NCBI RefSeq assembly: GCF_001006485.1
Contig: NZ_JUET01000071.1
Location: forward strand, 1-59,001
Length of the DNA: 59,001 bases
Origin: Tannerella forsythia
GTDB lineage: Bacteria > Bacteroidota > Bacteroidia > Bacteroidales > Tannerellaceae
Reading direction: 5' to 3'
Shown piece after piece: positions 43,349 through 53,101 of this stretch. The translations under genes and the position numbers were made by a program. Numbering within the stretch: position 1 is the first letter of the stretch; each line of letters begins with the position of its first letter. The notes beneath the pieces were generated by a model that searched no databases, had not been told where the DNA came from, and was given only the letters and a program-made list of their open reading frames with translations.

Positions 43349-45154
43349 ATGAACTATTCTTTCTTGGACTTTTTGACACTCGTCGGTTCGTTAGGAATGT
43401 TCCTCTACGGAATGAAAACGATGAGTGAAGGTCTTCAGAAAGTGGCCGGAGACAAACTCAGGAACATTCTTTCCGTCATGACGACGAATCGCTTTACGGG
43501 CGTCCTGACGGGACTTCTCATCACTGCCATGATCCAGTCGTCGAGCGCAACGACGGTGATGGTGGTCAGTTTCGTCAATGCAGGGCTGCTTACATTGGGA
43601 CAATCCATCAGCGTCATCATGGGGGCTAACGTCGGAACAACCATTACGGCATGGATCATCTCGATCTTCGGATTCAAAGTTGACATCAGCATCCTCTCCC
43701 TGCCGCTCATCGGTGTGGCTATTCCGCTCATGTTCGCCAAAAAGAGCAGCCGGAAATCGTGGGGAGAGTTTATTCTCGGTTTTGCCTTCCTCTTTCTCGG
43801 GCTGGCTTACCTGAAAAATTCTGTACCAGACCTGCAAAACAATCCCGAAGTACTCTCGTTTATCCGTGACTACACTTCCATGGGATATGGTTCATTGCTT
43901 CTCTTTATGTTTTTAGGTTCGGTACTTACCGTTATTGTGCAGTCTTCGAGCGCCACTGTCGCCATTACCCTGATCATGTGTACCCAGGGATGGATCCCTT
44001 TCGAAATGGCTGCCGCCATGGTATTGGGCGAGAATATAGGAACGACCATCACAGCCAATATCGCAGCGATCTCAGCCAATACATCAGCCCGTCGTGCAGC
44101 CCTGGCACATCTGATGTTTAACCTGTTCGGAGTCTGCTGGATGATGCTTCTCTTTTATCCCTTCTCCGATATGGTTGCCCAAGTTGTTACGAAATTCGGC
44201 CCGGGCGATCCGCACGAAATAACGAATTTCATCAGCTCCCTTGATCCGGAAACCGTGAAACAGATTACTTCCGGCCAAGAACTGACAGACCCGAGGCTGA
44301 TCGCCTTGCAAACACACCTCTTCTCATTGCAGGTTTCTGTCTCATACGGACTATCCCTGTTCCATACAATGTTCAATCTGTGTAATATTGTCATTATGAT
44401 CTGGTTCACGAAGATGTACGTCCGTATTTGCTCGGCCATCATCAAATCACCGCGTGAGACGGAAGAAGAAGAGTTCCAACTTAAATATATTTCGTCTGGA
44501 ATGCTTTCGACCTCAGAGCTTTCGCTTGTACAGGCCAAGAAAGAGATGGCTGTCTTCGGACAGCGTGTATACCGGATGATGGATATGGTTAAAGAAATCT
44601 TGTACGAGACAGATGATGAAAAATTCCTGAAAACATATAACCGCATCGAGAAATACGAGCAGATCAGTGACCGCATGGAGGTCGAAATCGCAGACTACTT
44701 GACTCGTGTGCTCGAAGGACGCCTCAGTGCCGAGGGAAAGAATAATATCCGCGTGATGCTTCGCGCCGTATCTGAAATCGAAAGTGTCGCCGACTCATGC
44801 AACAACATTGCGAAGATCATCAAACGGCGTAACGATGCGAAAAGTCATTTTACCGACGAGCAAAATCATAATATTGAACACATGCTGGCCCTAACCGATG
44901 CTGCAATCGTCCATATGAACGACATCCTGCACCGTCAGACCGGTACCCGCGAAGACATGGCGCTCTCCTACAATATGGAGAACGAAATCAACTCCTATCG
45001 AAATCTGTTGAAAAATAACAATATCGACAATATCGACAATAAGTTGTATAAGTATTCCGATGCCATCTTCTACATGGATATTATTTCCGAATGTGAGAAG
45101 TTGGGCGACTATGTGTTGAATGTGGTACAAGCTATCGTGGAGAAAAAATTATGA
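43349..45154 (+). CDS. Na/phosphate cotransporter with PhoU-like tail
   Basis: A 601-residue inner-membrane protein of the NptA/PNaS family. Two repeated QSSSATT/QSSSATVA motifs in hydrophobic surroundings (TAMIQSSSATTVMVVSF; TVIVQSSSATVAITLIM) and GANVGTT/GENIGTT are the family hallmarks. The C-terminal ~200 residues form a helical PhoU-like domain (EYEQISDRMEVEIAD-type heptads) for control by phosphate state. Its stop overlaps the uxaC start (ATGA), an unexpected pairing of phosphate import and uronate catabolism. Confidence 0.9.
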   Translation: MNYSFLDFLTLVGSLGMFLYGMKTMSEGLQKVAGDKLRNILSVMTTNRFTGVLTGLLITAMIQSSSATTVMVVSFVNAGLLTLGQSISVIMGANVGTTITAWIISIFGFKVDISILSLPLIGVAIPLMFAKKSSRKSWGEFILGFAFLFLGLAYLKNSVPDLQNNPEVLSFIRDYTSMGYGSLLLFMFLGSVLTVIVQSSSATVAITLIMCTQGWIPFEMAAAMVLGENIGTTITANIAAISANTSARRAALAHLMFNLFGVCWMMLLFYPFSDMVAQVVTKFGPGDPHEITNFISSLDPETVKQITSGQELTDPRLIALQTHLFSLQVSVSYGLSLFHTMFNLCNIVIMIWFTKMYVRICSAIIKSPRETEEEEFQLKYISSGMLSTSELSLVQAKKEMAVFGQRVYRMMDMVKEILYETDDEKFLKTYNRIEKYEQISDRMEVEIADYLTRVLEGRLSAEGKNNIRVMLRAVSEIESVADSCNNIAKIIKRRNDAKSHFTDEQNHNIEHMLALTDAAIVHMNDILHRQTGTREDMALSYNMENEINSYRNLLKNNNIDNIDNKLYKYSDAIFYMDIISECEKLGDYVLNVVQAIVEKKL

Positions 45155-46560
45155 TGCGACGAACATTTCTGGATGCCAATTTTCTGCTGCAGACCGATAC
45201 GGCTGCCGAGCTTTTTCGCAAACATGCCGAAAAACTGCCGATTATAGACTATCATTGTCACCTCGATCCCAAAATGATCGCCCGAAACTATCAATTTGCC
45301 GATCTGACCGAGATATGGCTGGCCGGCGACCATTACAAGTGGCGTGCCATGCGTGCGAACGGGGTGCCCGAAGAATACATTACCGGTAACAAACCCTCGT
45401 ATGAGAAATTCGAGAAATGGGCGGAAACAATCCCTTACACCATGCGAAATCCGCTCTACCACTGGACGCACATGGAACTAAACCGTATCTTCGGTATTCA
45501 GGAGACATTGAAACTTTCCAATGCACGTCATATATACGAAGAGTGTACGGCTAAGCTGCAAACACCGGAATATCGCCCGCAAGCGATTATGCGACGGATG
45601 CGGGTCGAGGTTGTTGCTACAACCGACGATCCGGCCGATACGCTCGAATATCACCGAGAGATTCGCGAAAACAGCTTCGGGGTTAAAGTGTTGCCCGCAT
45701 GGAGACCCGATAAAGCGATGGCCATCGGAAATCCGAAGGCGTATAACGAATACCTCGACAAACTGTCGGCCGCAGCCGATCAGACCATCGGTACTTATAA
45801 AGAGCTTGTCGATGCATTGCAAAAGCGACACGATTATTTTGAGCGGGAAGGCTGTACACTGTCCGATCACGGGTTGACGACCTTCTACGCTGATCCGTAC
45901 ACCGATGCCGAGGTCGAAACGATCTTCGGAAAGGTACGTGCCGGACAGACGGTCGGAAAAGATGAACATGATCGTTTTTGCTCCGCCTTGCTGTATGATC
46001 TGGCTGTGATGGACTGTCGCTCCGGATGGGTGCAACAGTTTCATATCGGAGCGATCCGTAACAACAATGCCCGCATGTTCAAAAAGATTGGACCTGATAC
46101 AGGCTTCGACTCGATCGATGATGTAACGGTAGCCGTTCCTATGAATCGCTTTTTCAGCCGTCTTGACGAAGAAGAACATCTGGCCAAAACGATTGTATAC
46201 AATCTGAACCCGCGTGATAATGATTTGATCGTAACTAACCTCTATAATTTTAACGACGGGTCTGTTCCCGGCAAGATGCAATACGGTGCAGCATGGTGGT
46301 TTCTTGATCAATATAAAGGAATCGAGAATCAGTTGAACAGCCTCTCGTCGCTTGGCTTGTTAAGCCGTTTCGTCGGTATGTTGACCGACTCGCGCAGCTT
46401 CCTGTCGTATCCGCGTCATGAATATTTCCGCCGTATTCTGTGTAATATCATCGGGAACGAGATAGAGCACGGCCTGTTACCTGCTTCCGAATTTTCGTTT
46501 ATCAATCAGATGGTCGAAGATATCTGCTATTACAATGCCAAGCGTTACTTCGGATGGTAA
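45151..46560 (+). CDS. uxaC: Glucuronate/galacturonate isomerase
   Basis: First step of hexuronate catabolism: D-glucuronate to D-fructuronate and D-galacturonate to D-tagaturonate. The 469 residues match the family length. Signatures: IIDYHCHLDPKMIARNYQFA, LYHWTHMELNRIFG, VVATTDDPADTLEYH, QFHIGAIRNNN and the C-terminal DSRSFLSYPRHEYFRRILC. It overlaps the phosphate transporter stop by four bases. Uronates are components of sulfated glycans, so it complements the sulfatase nearby. Confidence 0.95.
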   Translation: MMRRTFLDANFLLQTDTAAELFRKHAEKLPIIDYHCHLDPKMIARNYQFADLTEIWLAGDHYKWRAMRANGVPEEYITGNKPSYEKFEKWAETIPYTMRNPLYHWTHMELNRIFGIQETLKLSNARHIYEECTAKLQTPEYRPQAIMRRMRVEVVATTDDPADTLEYHREIRENSFGVKVLPAWRPDKAMAIGNPKAYNEYLDKLSAAADQTIGTYKELVDALQKRHDYFEREGCTLSDHGLTTFYADPYTDAEVETIFGKVRAGQTVGKDEHDRFCSALLYDLAVMDCRSGWVQQFHIGAIRNNNARMFKKIGPDTGFDSIDDVTVAVPMNRFFSRLDEEEHLAKTIVYNLNPRDNDLIVTNLYNFNDGSVPGKMQYGAAWWFLDQYKGIENQLNSLSSLGLLSRFVGMLTDSRSFLSYPRHEYFRRILCNIIGNEIEHGLLPASEFSFINQMVEDICYYNAKRYFGW

Positions 46561-46632
46561 CGTGGCGGGTTTTTCGTTGTGTTGCATCGTTCGATTATTT
46601 TATCCCTGCTCCTCTTATTCGACGTTAATCAC

Positions 46633-46640
46633 TATCTTTG
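46633..46640 (+). promoter_or_regulatory. -7 promoter element for pfkA
   Basis: TATCTTTG, 48 bases before the ATG at 46688. Confidence 0.6.
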
Positions 46641-46687
46641 CGCCCCGGTTCGGGCTTTAATTGGGTTTTAAATTAATAAGAAGCAAT

Positions 46688-47671
46688 ATGTCGACAAAGA
46701 TCAAGTGTATCGGTCTATTGACCTCGGGAGGAGATGCTCCCGGCATGAACGCGGCCATTCGTGCGGTGACGCGTACTGCGATTTATAACGGAATGGCGGT
46801 AAAGGGGATTTACCGAGGATATAAAGGATTGATCACAAACGAGATCGAAGATTTCAAGACACAGAGCGTCAGCAATATCATACAACGTGGCGGAACGATT
46901 TTGAAGACGGCTCGATGTGCCGAATTTCAGACCTCCGAAGGACGAAAGCTGGCGTATGACGTTATTCTTCAGCATGGTATCAACGCTATGATTGTCATAG
47001 GTGGAGATGGCAGTCTTCGCGGAGCTCGTGACTTTGCGCAGGAATATGATTTCCCTATTATCGGGTTGCCGGGAACGATCGACAACGACCTGAACGGAAC
47101 GGATACGACGATCGGCTATGATACGGCGCTGAATACGATTATGGAATGTGTCGATAAGATACGTGACACGGCATCGTCGCACGAGCGTTTGTTCTTTGTC
47201 GAGGTGATGGGACGTGATGCAGGGTTTCTGGCACTCAACGGCGCGATTGCATCAGGTGCGGAGGCTGCGATTATTCCGGAAATCTCTTTGAAGAAAGACC
47301 AATTGGCTGAAATGATCGAGATGGGTTTTCGGAAGTCGAAGAACAGCAGCATCGTGCTGGTAGCTGAGAGCGAGGTGACAGGCGGAGCGATGGGTGTAGC
47401 CGAACGGGTGAAGAAGCAATATCCGGGATTTGACGTGCGCGTCTCTATTCTCGGTCATTTGCAGCGCGGAGGTTCGCCGACGGCGCAGGATCGTATCTTG
47501 TCTACTCGTATGGGAGTGGCAGCCGTCGATGCGCTGATCGAAGGACAACGAAATGCCATGGTCGGTATTCAAAATGAAGAGTTGACGCTGGTACCTTTCG
47601 TGAAAGCCATCAAAAAAGACAAACCGATTAACCGCGATCTGCTGAACGTGCTTCGGATCGTTTCAACCTAA
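46688..47671 (+). CDS. pfkA: ATP-dependent 6-phosphofructokinase
   Basis: Commits fructose-6-phosphate to glycolysis. The 327-residue protein shows [18 protein letters not shown], the [12 protein letters not shown] site with glycine at the specificity position (ATP rather than PPi), the catalytic [20 protein letters not shown] and the RDAGFLAL and [14 protein letters not shown] substrate loops. The start [11 protein letters not shown] is used because the extension MGFKLIRSN is atypical. Confidence 0.96.
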   Translation: MSTKIKCIGLLTSGGDAPGMNAAIRAVTRTAIYNGMAVKGIYRGYKGLITNEIEDFKTQSVSNIIQRGGTILKTARCAEFQTSEGRKLAYDVILQHGINAMIVIGGDGSLRGARDFAQEYDFPIIGLPGTIDNDLNGTDTTIGYDTALNTIMECVDKIRDTASSHERLFFVEVMGRDAGFLALNGAIASGAEAAIIPEISLKKDQLAEMIEMGFRKSKNSSIVLVAESEVTGGAMGVAERVKKQYPGFDVRVSILGHLQRGGSPTAQDRILSTRMGVAAVDALIEGQRNAMVGIQNEELTLVPFVKAIKKDKPINRDLLNVLRIVST

Positions 47672-47672
47672 C

Positions 47673-48028
47673 ATGACCGGGAAACCGTTGCGGCGGCTTC
47701 TGGAATATCTATATACGGCAGAAGAGGGATGGTACCTAAAACCTATCTTGCGCAATTGGAGGAACACTTGCAGGTCTTCCGCAACGAAGGCAACGCGATT
47801 TTTTTTCCGGCCGAGGCCGTTGATTTCGAGGGATTGGACTTGGTATATATCCGCATCGCAGACAGATACGGGGCATCCGAAGCTTACAGAACAGGCTGGA
47901 AGAAACTCTTGCAATACTTGTCAGACAGTCGGGAACTGAACGAAACAACCCGCTTTATCGGATTAAGTTTCGACGACCCGAATGTAACTGTGTTTCGGCC
48001 ACGTCGAGCCATTACGATTGGGCGATAA
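47673..48028 (+). pseudogene. Degraded GyrI-like effector-binding domain
   Basis: Two overlapping frames follow pfkA by one base. The frame at 47729-48028 (99 residues) carries VDFEGLDLVYIRIADRYG, YRTGWKKLLQYL and FIGLSFDDPNVTVF, which resemble the effector-binding (GyrI-like) domain found at the end of AraC-type regulators. The frame at 47673 (MTGKPLRRLLEYLYTAEEG) may be the lost N-terminal part. The expected DNA-binding half is missing, so this is likely a remnant or a short stand-alone protein. Confidence 0.4.
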
Positions 48029-48525
48029 AGAAAATCCGCAAACATAAAAAGACTGCAGGCTCTGCTGAACCTTAACCCCGGACTTGCAGCCCTTGTGCCC
48101 CGAAAGGACTTTTTGTTGACGATAAACAGCTTGTTGTCAGAGGTTGTAATTATTTTCCTGATAAATGGTACAATTACAAATGACGAATTACGCATGCCTC
48201 TTTCTGTCATTCCGAACGGAGTGAGGGATCCCGTACGGAGAGGAAAGATTCATCACTCACACTCTGAATGACAAATGTCCGAACGCAAAGGGCGCAAATG
48301 GACGCGAAAATCAATTACGAATTACGAGGTACGAATGCGAATACATCATTGTATATGCACCGTAGAGACGCAATGAATTGCGTCTCTACCATCCGCGGCC
48401 GAATCGGTTGTTATGGCGGGCGAACACTACACGGCAAACAAATCAACTATTCAACGCCCGCAGGGCATAACCATTAACCATTAATTTACGTCAGACTTTC
48501 AGCCCTCCCATGACCTGGCAACCAT

Positions 48526-48580
48526 TTTCCCCAACGCTTCGCATTGGGCTGAATTATTACGCCCTTTCAGGGCCGTTTTC
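48526..48580. repeat. Interspersed repeat type A, copy 2
   Basis: CCCCAACGCTTCGCATTGGG...CTGAATTATTACGCCCTTTCAGGG; compare 23541-23605 and 58929-58990. Confidence 0.6.
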
Positions 48581-48586
48581 CAAATG

Positions 48587-48766
48587 TTAATTGTCGATGG
48601 TTAAAGGTTTTGTCGGGTACATGATTCGGCGTGTAACACGCATAACCATTACCCGAAAGGGCTGCAAGCCCGATATATTTCAGCCCCATCCCGTAAGGGT
48701 GGGGTATCGATGCTCATACCTTGGTTAGAGGGCTGTAAGCCTGACATAATCGTTAGCGGTCAGTAT
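48587..48766. repeat. Interspersed repeat type B, copy 1
   Basis: Shares with 55460-55652 a GTACATGATT..ACGCATAACCATT segment, TTTCAGCCCCATCCCGTAAG followed by GGTGGGGT, and GAGGGCTGTAAGCCTGACAT followed by ATCGTTAGCGGTCAGT. Confidence 0.7.
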
Positions 48767-49005
48767 TCAGCTTTCGTAATTTGTCATTCGTAATTGTTCG
48801 TTGGCGTTCATCCAACAAATCAACAACTAAACAAATAAACATCTCAACAATTCAATATCTCAACGCCCTGCGGAATATAAGGGCTGTAAGCCTGACATAA
48901 TAAATGTTTGCATGTTGACTTGTTTCAATAACAACTTTTTCGGCGATAATCACGCCGACAATAGTTTTTTCACGTCTCCGTTTTGCGTAAACACATGAAA
49001 AGGTT

Positions 49006-49013
49006 TACTTTTG
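49006..49013 (+). promoter_or_regulatory. -7 promoter element for the SpoIIM-MoxR operon
   Basis: TACTTTTG, 32 bases before the TTG start at 49046. Confidence 0.55.
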
Positions 49014-49045
49014 TGCTGTTTTTATCAGCAATAAACGGTTAGCAG

Positions 49046-50029
49046 TTGAAAGAGATTTCGTTTATACGGCAAAACATCGCCAAGTGGGAAGGTCTGGAAC
49101 AGGTGGTAGCATCCGCCGACACGCAAGACCCGGGGCGCCTTGCCGACGCGTATACCGAAATCACGACCGATCTTTCTTTCTCGCGCAGCCATTATCCACG
49201 GTCGCGTATTACGACTTATCTGAACAATCTGGCATCGGCGCTTCACAATGCGTTGTATAAAAACAAGAAAGAGAAACGGTCGCGTATATTGCTCTTTTGG
49301 AAAGAGGAGCTTCCGCTCGTAATGTACGAGTCGCGCCGCGAACTGCTCTATTCGTTTCTGGTATTCCTGTGCAGTGTGCTGATCGGAGCGTTCTCTGCCC
49401 TTCACGACGATACATTCGTGCGTCTGATTATGGGCAACGACTACGTCGATATGACGCTCGACAACATCCGCAGCGGCAAACCGATGGCCGTCTATGGCAG
49501 TCAGGGTGAACTGGGAATGTTTTTGGCCATTACGTCGAATAATATCTATGTCTCGTTTCGGGTGTTTATTGCCGGATTGTTTACCGGGATCGGCACGGGA
49601 TTGATGCTTCTCTACAACGGCGTGATGGTCGGGGCGTTTCAGACGTTCTTTTTTCAGCAAGGCGTAGGGATGGAGTCGCTTCTCTCGATCTGGCTTCACG
49701 GCGCGTTAGAGATTTCGTCGATCGTCGTGGCGGGTGCAGCCGGCTTGGCGATGGGCGACGGGTGGCTGTTCCCAGGCACTTATCCGCGCGGATATGCTTT
49801 CCGGCAAGGCGCTAAAAGGGGATTGAAGATCGTCGTAGGGCTTGTGCCGATGTTTATCATCGCCGGATTTATCGAGAGCTTCCTGACGCGGCATACGGAA
49901 TTGCCCGATATGTTGCGGGCTGCATTTATTCTGCTCTCGTTCGTGTTCGTAATCGTCTATTTCGTGATTTATCCACGTATGGTATGGAAGAACAAACATC
50001 ATACATCCTCAGATAATGGAATATACTAA
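49046..50029 (+). CDS. SpoIIM-like membrane protein
   Basis: A 327-residue membrane protein resembling stage II sporulation protein M, which in non-sporulating bacteria sits in MoxR operons. A soluble N-terminal ~95 residues (MKEISFIRQNIAKWEGLEQV) precede hydrophobic helices (LLYSFLVFLCSVLIGAFSAL; VFIAGLFTGIGTGLMLLYNG; LEISSIVVAGAAGLAMGDG; LRAAFILLSFVFVIVYFVI). The start is TTG; no nearer ATG preserves the conserved N-terminus. First gene of a six-gene run with overlaps or very short gaps. Confidence 0.82.
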   Translation: MKEISFIRQNIAKWEGLEQVVASADTQDPGRLADAYTEITTDLSFSRSHYPRSRITTYLNNLASALHNALYKNKKEKRSRILLFWKEELPLVMYESRRELLYSFLVFLCSVLIGAFSALHDDTFVRLIMGNDYVDMTLDNIRSGKPMAVYGSQGELGMFLAITSNNIYVSFRVFIAGLFTGIGTGLMLLYNGVMVGAFQTFFFQQGVGMESLLSIWLHGALEISSIVVAGAAGLAMGDGWLFPGTYPRGYAFRQGAKRGLKIVVGLVPMFIIAGFIESFLTRHTELPDMLRAAFILLSFVFVIVYFVIYPRMVWKNKHHTSSDNGIY

Positions 50030-50948
50030 TCCTAAAATTCGTTACTATCGGGTACGTACATTCGGTGAAAAACTGAATATTACGTTCGATTACCTTCGTG
50101 AGAACTGGCGTGTTATCCTCCGTTTCTCGCTTTACTTGATTCTACCCTTGTGTATTTTTCAATCATTTGCTCTAAACGCATATTTCTCAACAAATTTAGA
50201 ATTAATGAAGGATCCAAACGGCTCAAAAGACATCTTGATAGAATTTGTTCTTCGAGGCGGTATATACGTCATTATCTATATGATAGGCAATATGATACTT
50301 TCTGCCCTTATCTATGGTATGATGCATGTGTATGATCACCGTACCGAACGACTGATGGAACTGACGTTCGGCGAATTCAAGGAAACACTTTTCCGTTTCT
50401 TGGGTAAATGCTTTCGTATCATCCTGTTTTATGGTGCAATGACAATTCTGGTAGGAGGTCTTGCAGGAATGCTTGCCACATGGTCCGTTTGGGCGCTTGT
50501 CGTCTATCTTATTTTCGTACTGATCGGCGCCCTGATCATCATGTTACCGATGGCGCTTCTCACCCCGATGTATCTCTTTGAAGAGCAGCCTTTCTTCGAA
50601 ACCTTGCAGCGGGCATTTCGTTATGGGATGTCGTTCTGGATCGAAATATTCGGCGTTCTCTTTGTCTTCGGACTCATCGGAGGAATTATCAACACGGTAA
50701 CTTACCTGCCCTGGTATCTGGTTGTGGTAGTATCTCAGGTGTTCATCCTGACCTCGCCCGATTCGGGGATCGACCAGTCGCTTTGGTATCAATTGCTGAC
50801 GTACGTACTGGGGATTATCCAGTCGTACGGATCATATATTGCACAAATGGTGGGGATGGTGGGGATTGCATTCGAGTATTTCCATATCCGTGAGAAACGC
50901 GAGGGCGTCACGGTCGAAACGGAAATTTCCAATTTCGCGAACCTGTAG
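50016..50948 (+). CDS. Conserved membrane protein of MoxR operon
   Basis: A 310-residue integral membrane protein with about six hydrophobic segments (VILRFSLYLILPLCIFQSF; IYVIIYMIGNMILSALIYG; WALVVYLIFVLIGALIIML; IEIFGVLFVFGLIGGIINTV). I do not recognise a named family with confidence. It overlaps the SpoIIM-like gene by 14 bases and precedes the DUF4129-like gene by nine. It probably forms part of the same membrane complex. Confidence 0.75.
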   Translation: MEYTNPKIRYYRVRTFGEKLNITFDYLRENWRVILRFSLYLILPLCIFQSFALNAYFSTNLELMKDPNGSKDILIEFVLRGGIYVIIYMIGNMILSALIYGMMHVYDHRTERLMELTFGEFKETLFRFLGKCFRIILFYGAMTILVGGLAGMLATWSVWALVVYLIFVLIGALIIMLPMALLTPMYLFEEQPFFETLQRAFRYGMSFWIEIFGVLFVFGLIGGIINTVTYLPWYLVVVVSQVFILTSPDSGIDQSLWYQLLTYVLGIIQSYGSYIAQMVGMVGIAFEYFHIREKREGVTVETEISNFANL

Positions 50949-50957
50949 CACGCAAGC

Positions 50958-51608
50958 ATGATTCACGCCGTCTCCGACACGATTTGTTACAATGCAGCCA
51001 GAATCGCGGAATATCAGTCCGATGCTCGCTATGACTATAACAGTCAGCTACAAATGTCGGATACCGGCCTGACGGAGATCATCCGGCAGTGGTTGGCGCA
51101 TATCCTGCGGCGATTATTTCGCAACGCCGAAGTCGATACGATTGATACATGGACGGGATGGGTGTTAATCGGAGGCTTCGTGTTGGTGCTCGCACTTGCC
51201 ATATATTTTATCCGGAAAAAACATCCTGCTCTGTTTATGCGCGAAAAGAAGATGCCAGATCTTCCTTACGACGTGGAAGAGGAAAATATTTACGGCGTCG
51301 ATTTTGAGAAAGAACTGTCGGCCGCTTTGACGTCGAACGATTTCCGGTCGGCCGTTCGCCTTCTTTACTTGCAGACCCTGCGTTTTTTGGCCGATAAGCA
51401 AAGGATCGACTGGCGCATTTTCAAGACGCCTACCGAATATATTTACGAATTAAAGCCGGCAGTGCTGCGACCGGTGTTTCGCGATTTTACGAATCGTTTT
51501 TTGCAGGTACGATACGGTAACTATCAGGCCACGCCGGAACTGTTCGATGCTATGCGTGAGCTACAACGGCAAATCCGGGAAGGAGGGGAGGAGCATGAAG
51601 GGGAGTAA
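50958..51608 (+). CDS. DUF4129-like membrane-anchored protein
   Basis: A 216-residue protein with one hydrophobic helix (GWVLIGGFVLVLALAIYFI, about residues 67-86) and a C-terminal soluble domain (ALTSNDFRSAVRLLYLQTLR, FKTPTEYIYEL) resembling the C-terminal region of DUF4129. The N-terminus would be outside the inner membrane. Its 3' end overlaps the next gene by 14 bases. Known operon partner of MoxR and DUF58 genes; molecular role unknown. Confidence 0.75.
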   Translation: MIHAVSDTICYNAARIAEYQSDARYDYNSQLQMSDTGLTEIIRQWLAHILRRLFRNAEVDTIDTWTGWVLIGGFVLVLALAIYFIRKKHPALFMREKKMPDLPYDVEEENIYGVDFEKELSAALTSNDFRSAVRLLYLQTLRFLADKQRIDWRIFKTPTEYIYELKPAVLRPVFRDFTNRFLQVRYGNYQATPELFDAMRELQRQIREGGEEHEGE

Positions 51609-53100
51609 ACGTTATTTCGTGATACTCGGCGTATTTATGGTGCTGGCTTTTGTATTTCAGTACTATTCACCCAAGCCGTTCCGGTGGACTCCGACGTTTT
51701 ACCACAACGACCGCCAGCCTTTCGGATGTTACGTGTTCGATGAGGTGGTCGGGACGTCTGTCGTTGCGTATGAAGTCCAAAACCGGTCGCTTTACGAAAT
51801 CTATATGGCAAGTGTCGATACGTTCAGGCTGTGGCAAGAACAGAGCGATTTCCTAATGGAGGATGAGACGTTTTCGGCCGAAGAGACAGAAGAATATTTT
51901 GAAGAGGATGCGTCTGATGACGAATACGATACCATCTATTTTGACGAAGATAACAGTCTAATCTCCGTGCGAGATGCGGAGGAAGATGCTTTCGATTTAC
52001 CGAAGCCAGAGCTGCTACCCGAAGCGGGGCGGCGTGCTATCCTCGTAGTCGAAGAGCGTTTGCTGATGCAGCCGATCGATGTGAAAGCGCTGTACGGTCT
52101 GCTTCGGCAAGGCAATAAGGTGATGCTTTGCGCCTCGTGGTTCTCCGGTGCGTTGTGTGATTCACTCCGGTTTTCGACCGAGCATGATGCCGTCTTGGGC
52201 TATGTCCGTTATTTTGAGCGTTCGGTCAAACAAACTCGCGAACGCGACAGCCTTTATTGGGGGTTCGATACGCTTCATGCCGAAGCGATTTATGAAGTTT
52301 ATCCGCAAACCCATTCGTCTTACCTGAATACAGGTGACGATACGTTGAAAATCAAAGCGCAAGAGTTGCGCTCTGAACACGATACGCTTGCGCGACCTCG
52401 TTCGGACAAGATGAGATGCGACTCGTCCGGAGTGCTCGTTTGCGACGGGCAAGGAAGGCCGGTAGCGATACGGGCGCATATCGGTGAAGGTGAACTGTTT
52501 CTGGTGACAACACCGCTGCTCTTCACCAACTACGGCATGCTCGACGGAAATAATGCCTCGTATATCTTCCGTCTGCTTTCGTGTATGGGGGCGGGAACTT
52601 TACCGCTCATACGGCTCGAATCATACGGCGAAGGCGCGCAGGAGTCAGGCAGCCTGTTCCGTTTTTTCCTGAAACATTCGCCATTGCGTTGGGCTTTGTA
52701 CACAACCATGCTGACGCTTCTGCTGTTTATGTTCTTCACCGCCCGACGGCGGCAGCGGGTGATCCCCGTCGTGCAGCCACCCGCTAACGGGATGCTTCGG
52801 TTCGCGCAGCTGATCGGTCATCTGTATTATCAGCGGAAAGATTATAAAGAGATGATTAAAAAGAAATATCTGTATTTCTGCACAGAGGCAAAACGGCTTC
52901 ACGGGCTTGATCTGCAATCGGGCGAGCCGGCAGAAACGCTTAACGGACGTTTGGCCCGAAAAATGGGACTGCCTGCCGAAGAGCTATGGCCGGCTTTCCG
53001 TGAGCTGAACGAGTTGCTGCACAACGATACACCGGCCGATGAGGCTGCGATGATACGCCATATCGACCGGATCAATGAATGGAAAAGCAAATTGGATTAA
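51595..53100 (+). CDS. DUF4350-like membrane protein
   Basis: A 501-residue protein with an N-terminal helix (YFVILGVFMVLAFVFQYYS), a large external domain with a very acidic stretch (about residues 80-140), a region like DUF4350 (GRRAILVVEERLLMQPIDVK), a second helix (ALYTTMLTLLLFMFFTARRR), and a cytoplasmic C-terminal domain. The ATG at 51595 is preferred over 51547, whose extra residues are inside the upstream gene. It is followed one base later by the MoxR gene. Confidence 0.75.
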   Translation: MKGSKRYFVILGVFMVLAFVFQYYSPKPFRWTPTFYHNDRQPFGCYVFDEVVGTSVVAYEVQNRSLYEIYMASVDTFRLWQEQSDFLMEDETFSAEETEEYFEEDASDDEYDTIYFDEDNSLISVRDAEEDAFDLPKPELLPEAGRRAILVVEERLLMQPIDVKALYGLLRQGNKVMLCASWFSGALCDSLRFSTEHDAVLGYVRYFERSVKQTRERDSLYWGFDTLHAEAIYEVYPQTHSSYLNTGDDTLKIKAQELRSEHDTLARPRSDKMRCDSSGVLVCDGQGRPVAIRAHIGEGELFLVTTPLLFTNYGMLDGNNASYIFRLLSCMGAGTLPLIRLESYGEGAQESGSLFRFFLKHSPLRWALYTTMLTLLLFMFFTARRRQRVIPVVQPPANGMLRFAQLIGHLYYQRKDYKEMIKKKYLYFCTEAKRLHGLDLQSGEPAETLNGRLARKMGLPAEELWPAFRELNELLHNDTPADEAAMIRHIDRINEWKSKLD

Positions 53101-53101
53101 T

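Larger units (their letters stand above)
48029..49045. other. 1-kb gene-free block of interspersed repeats
   Basis: No supportable gene; the only open frame (48268-48477) looks random. It contains repeat type A copy 2 (48526-48580), repeat type B copy 1 (48587-48766), GGCTGTAAGCCTGACAT units, AACAACTCAACA-like runs around 48810-48860, and the SpoIIM promoter at 49006-49013. Confidence 0.65.

Noticed and set aside
45478-46311. 277-codon minus-strand open frame opposite uxaC
   Set aside because: Shadow of a well-supported housekeeping gene; no family signature or promoter element.
48268-48477. 69-codon open frame in the repeat block
   Set aside because: No start context, no family resemblance, overlaps repeat-like sequence.
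48029-49045. CRISPR array in the repeat-rich region
   Set aside because: Repeats are unequal, unevenly spaced and shared with distant intergenic sites; no cas genes are present.
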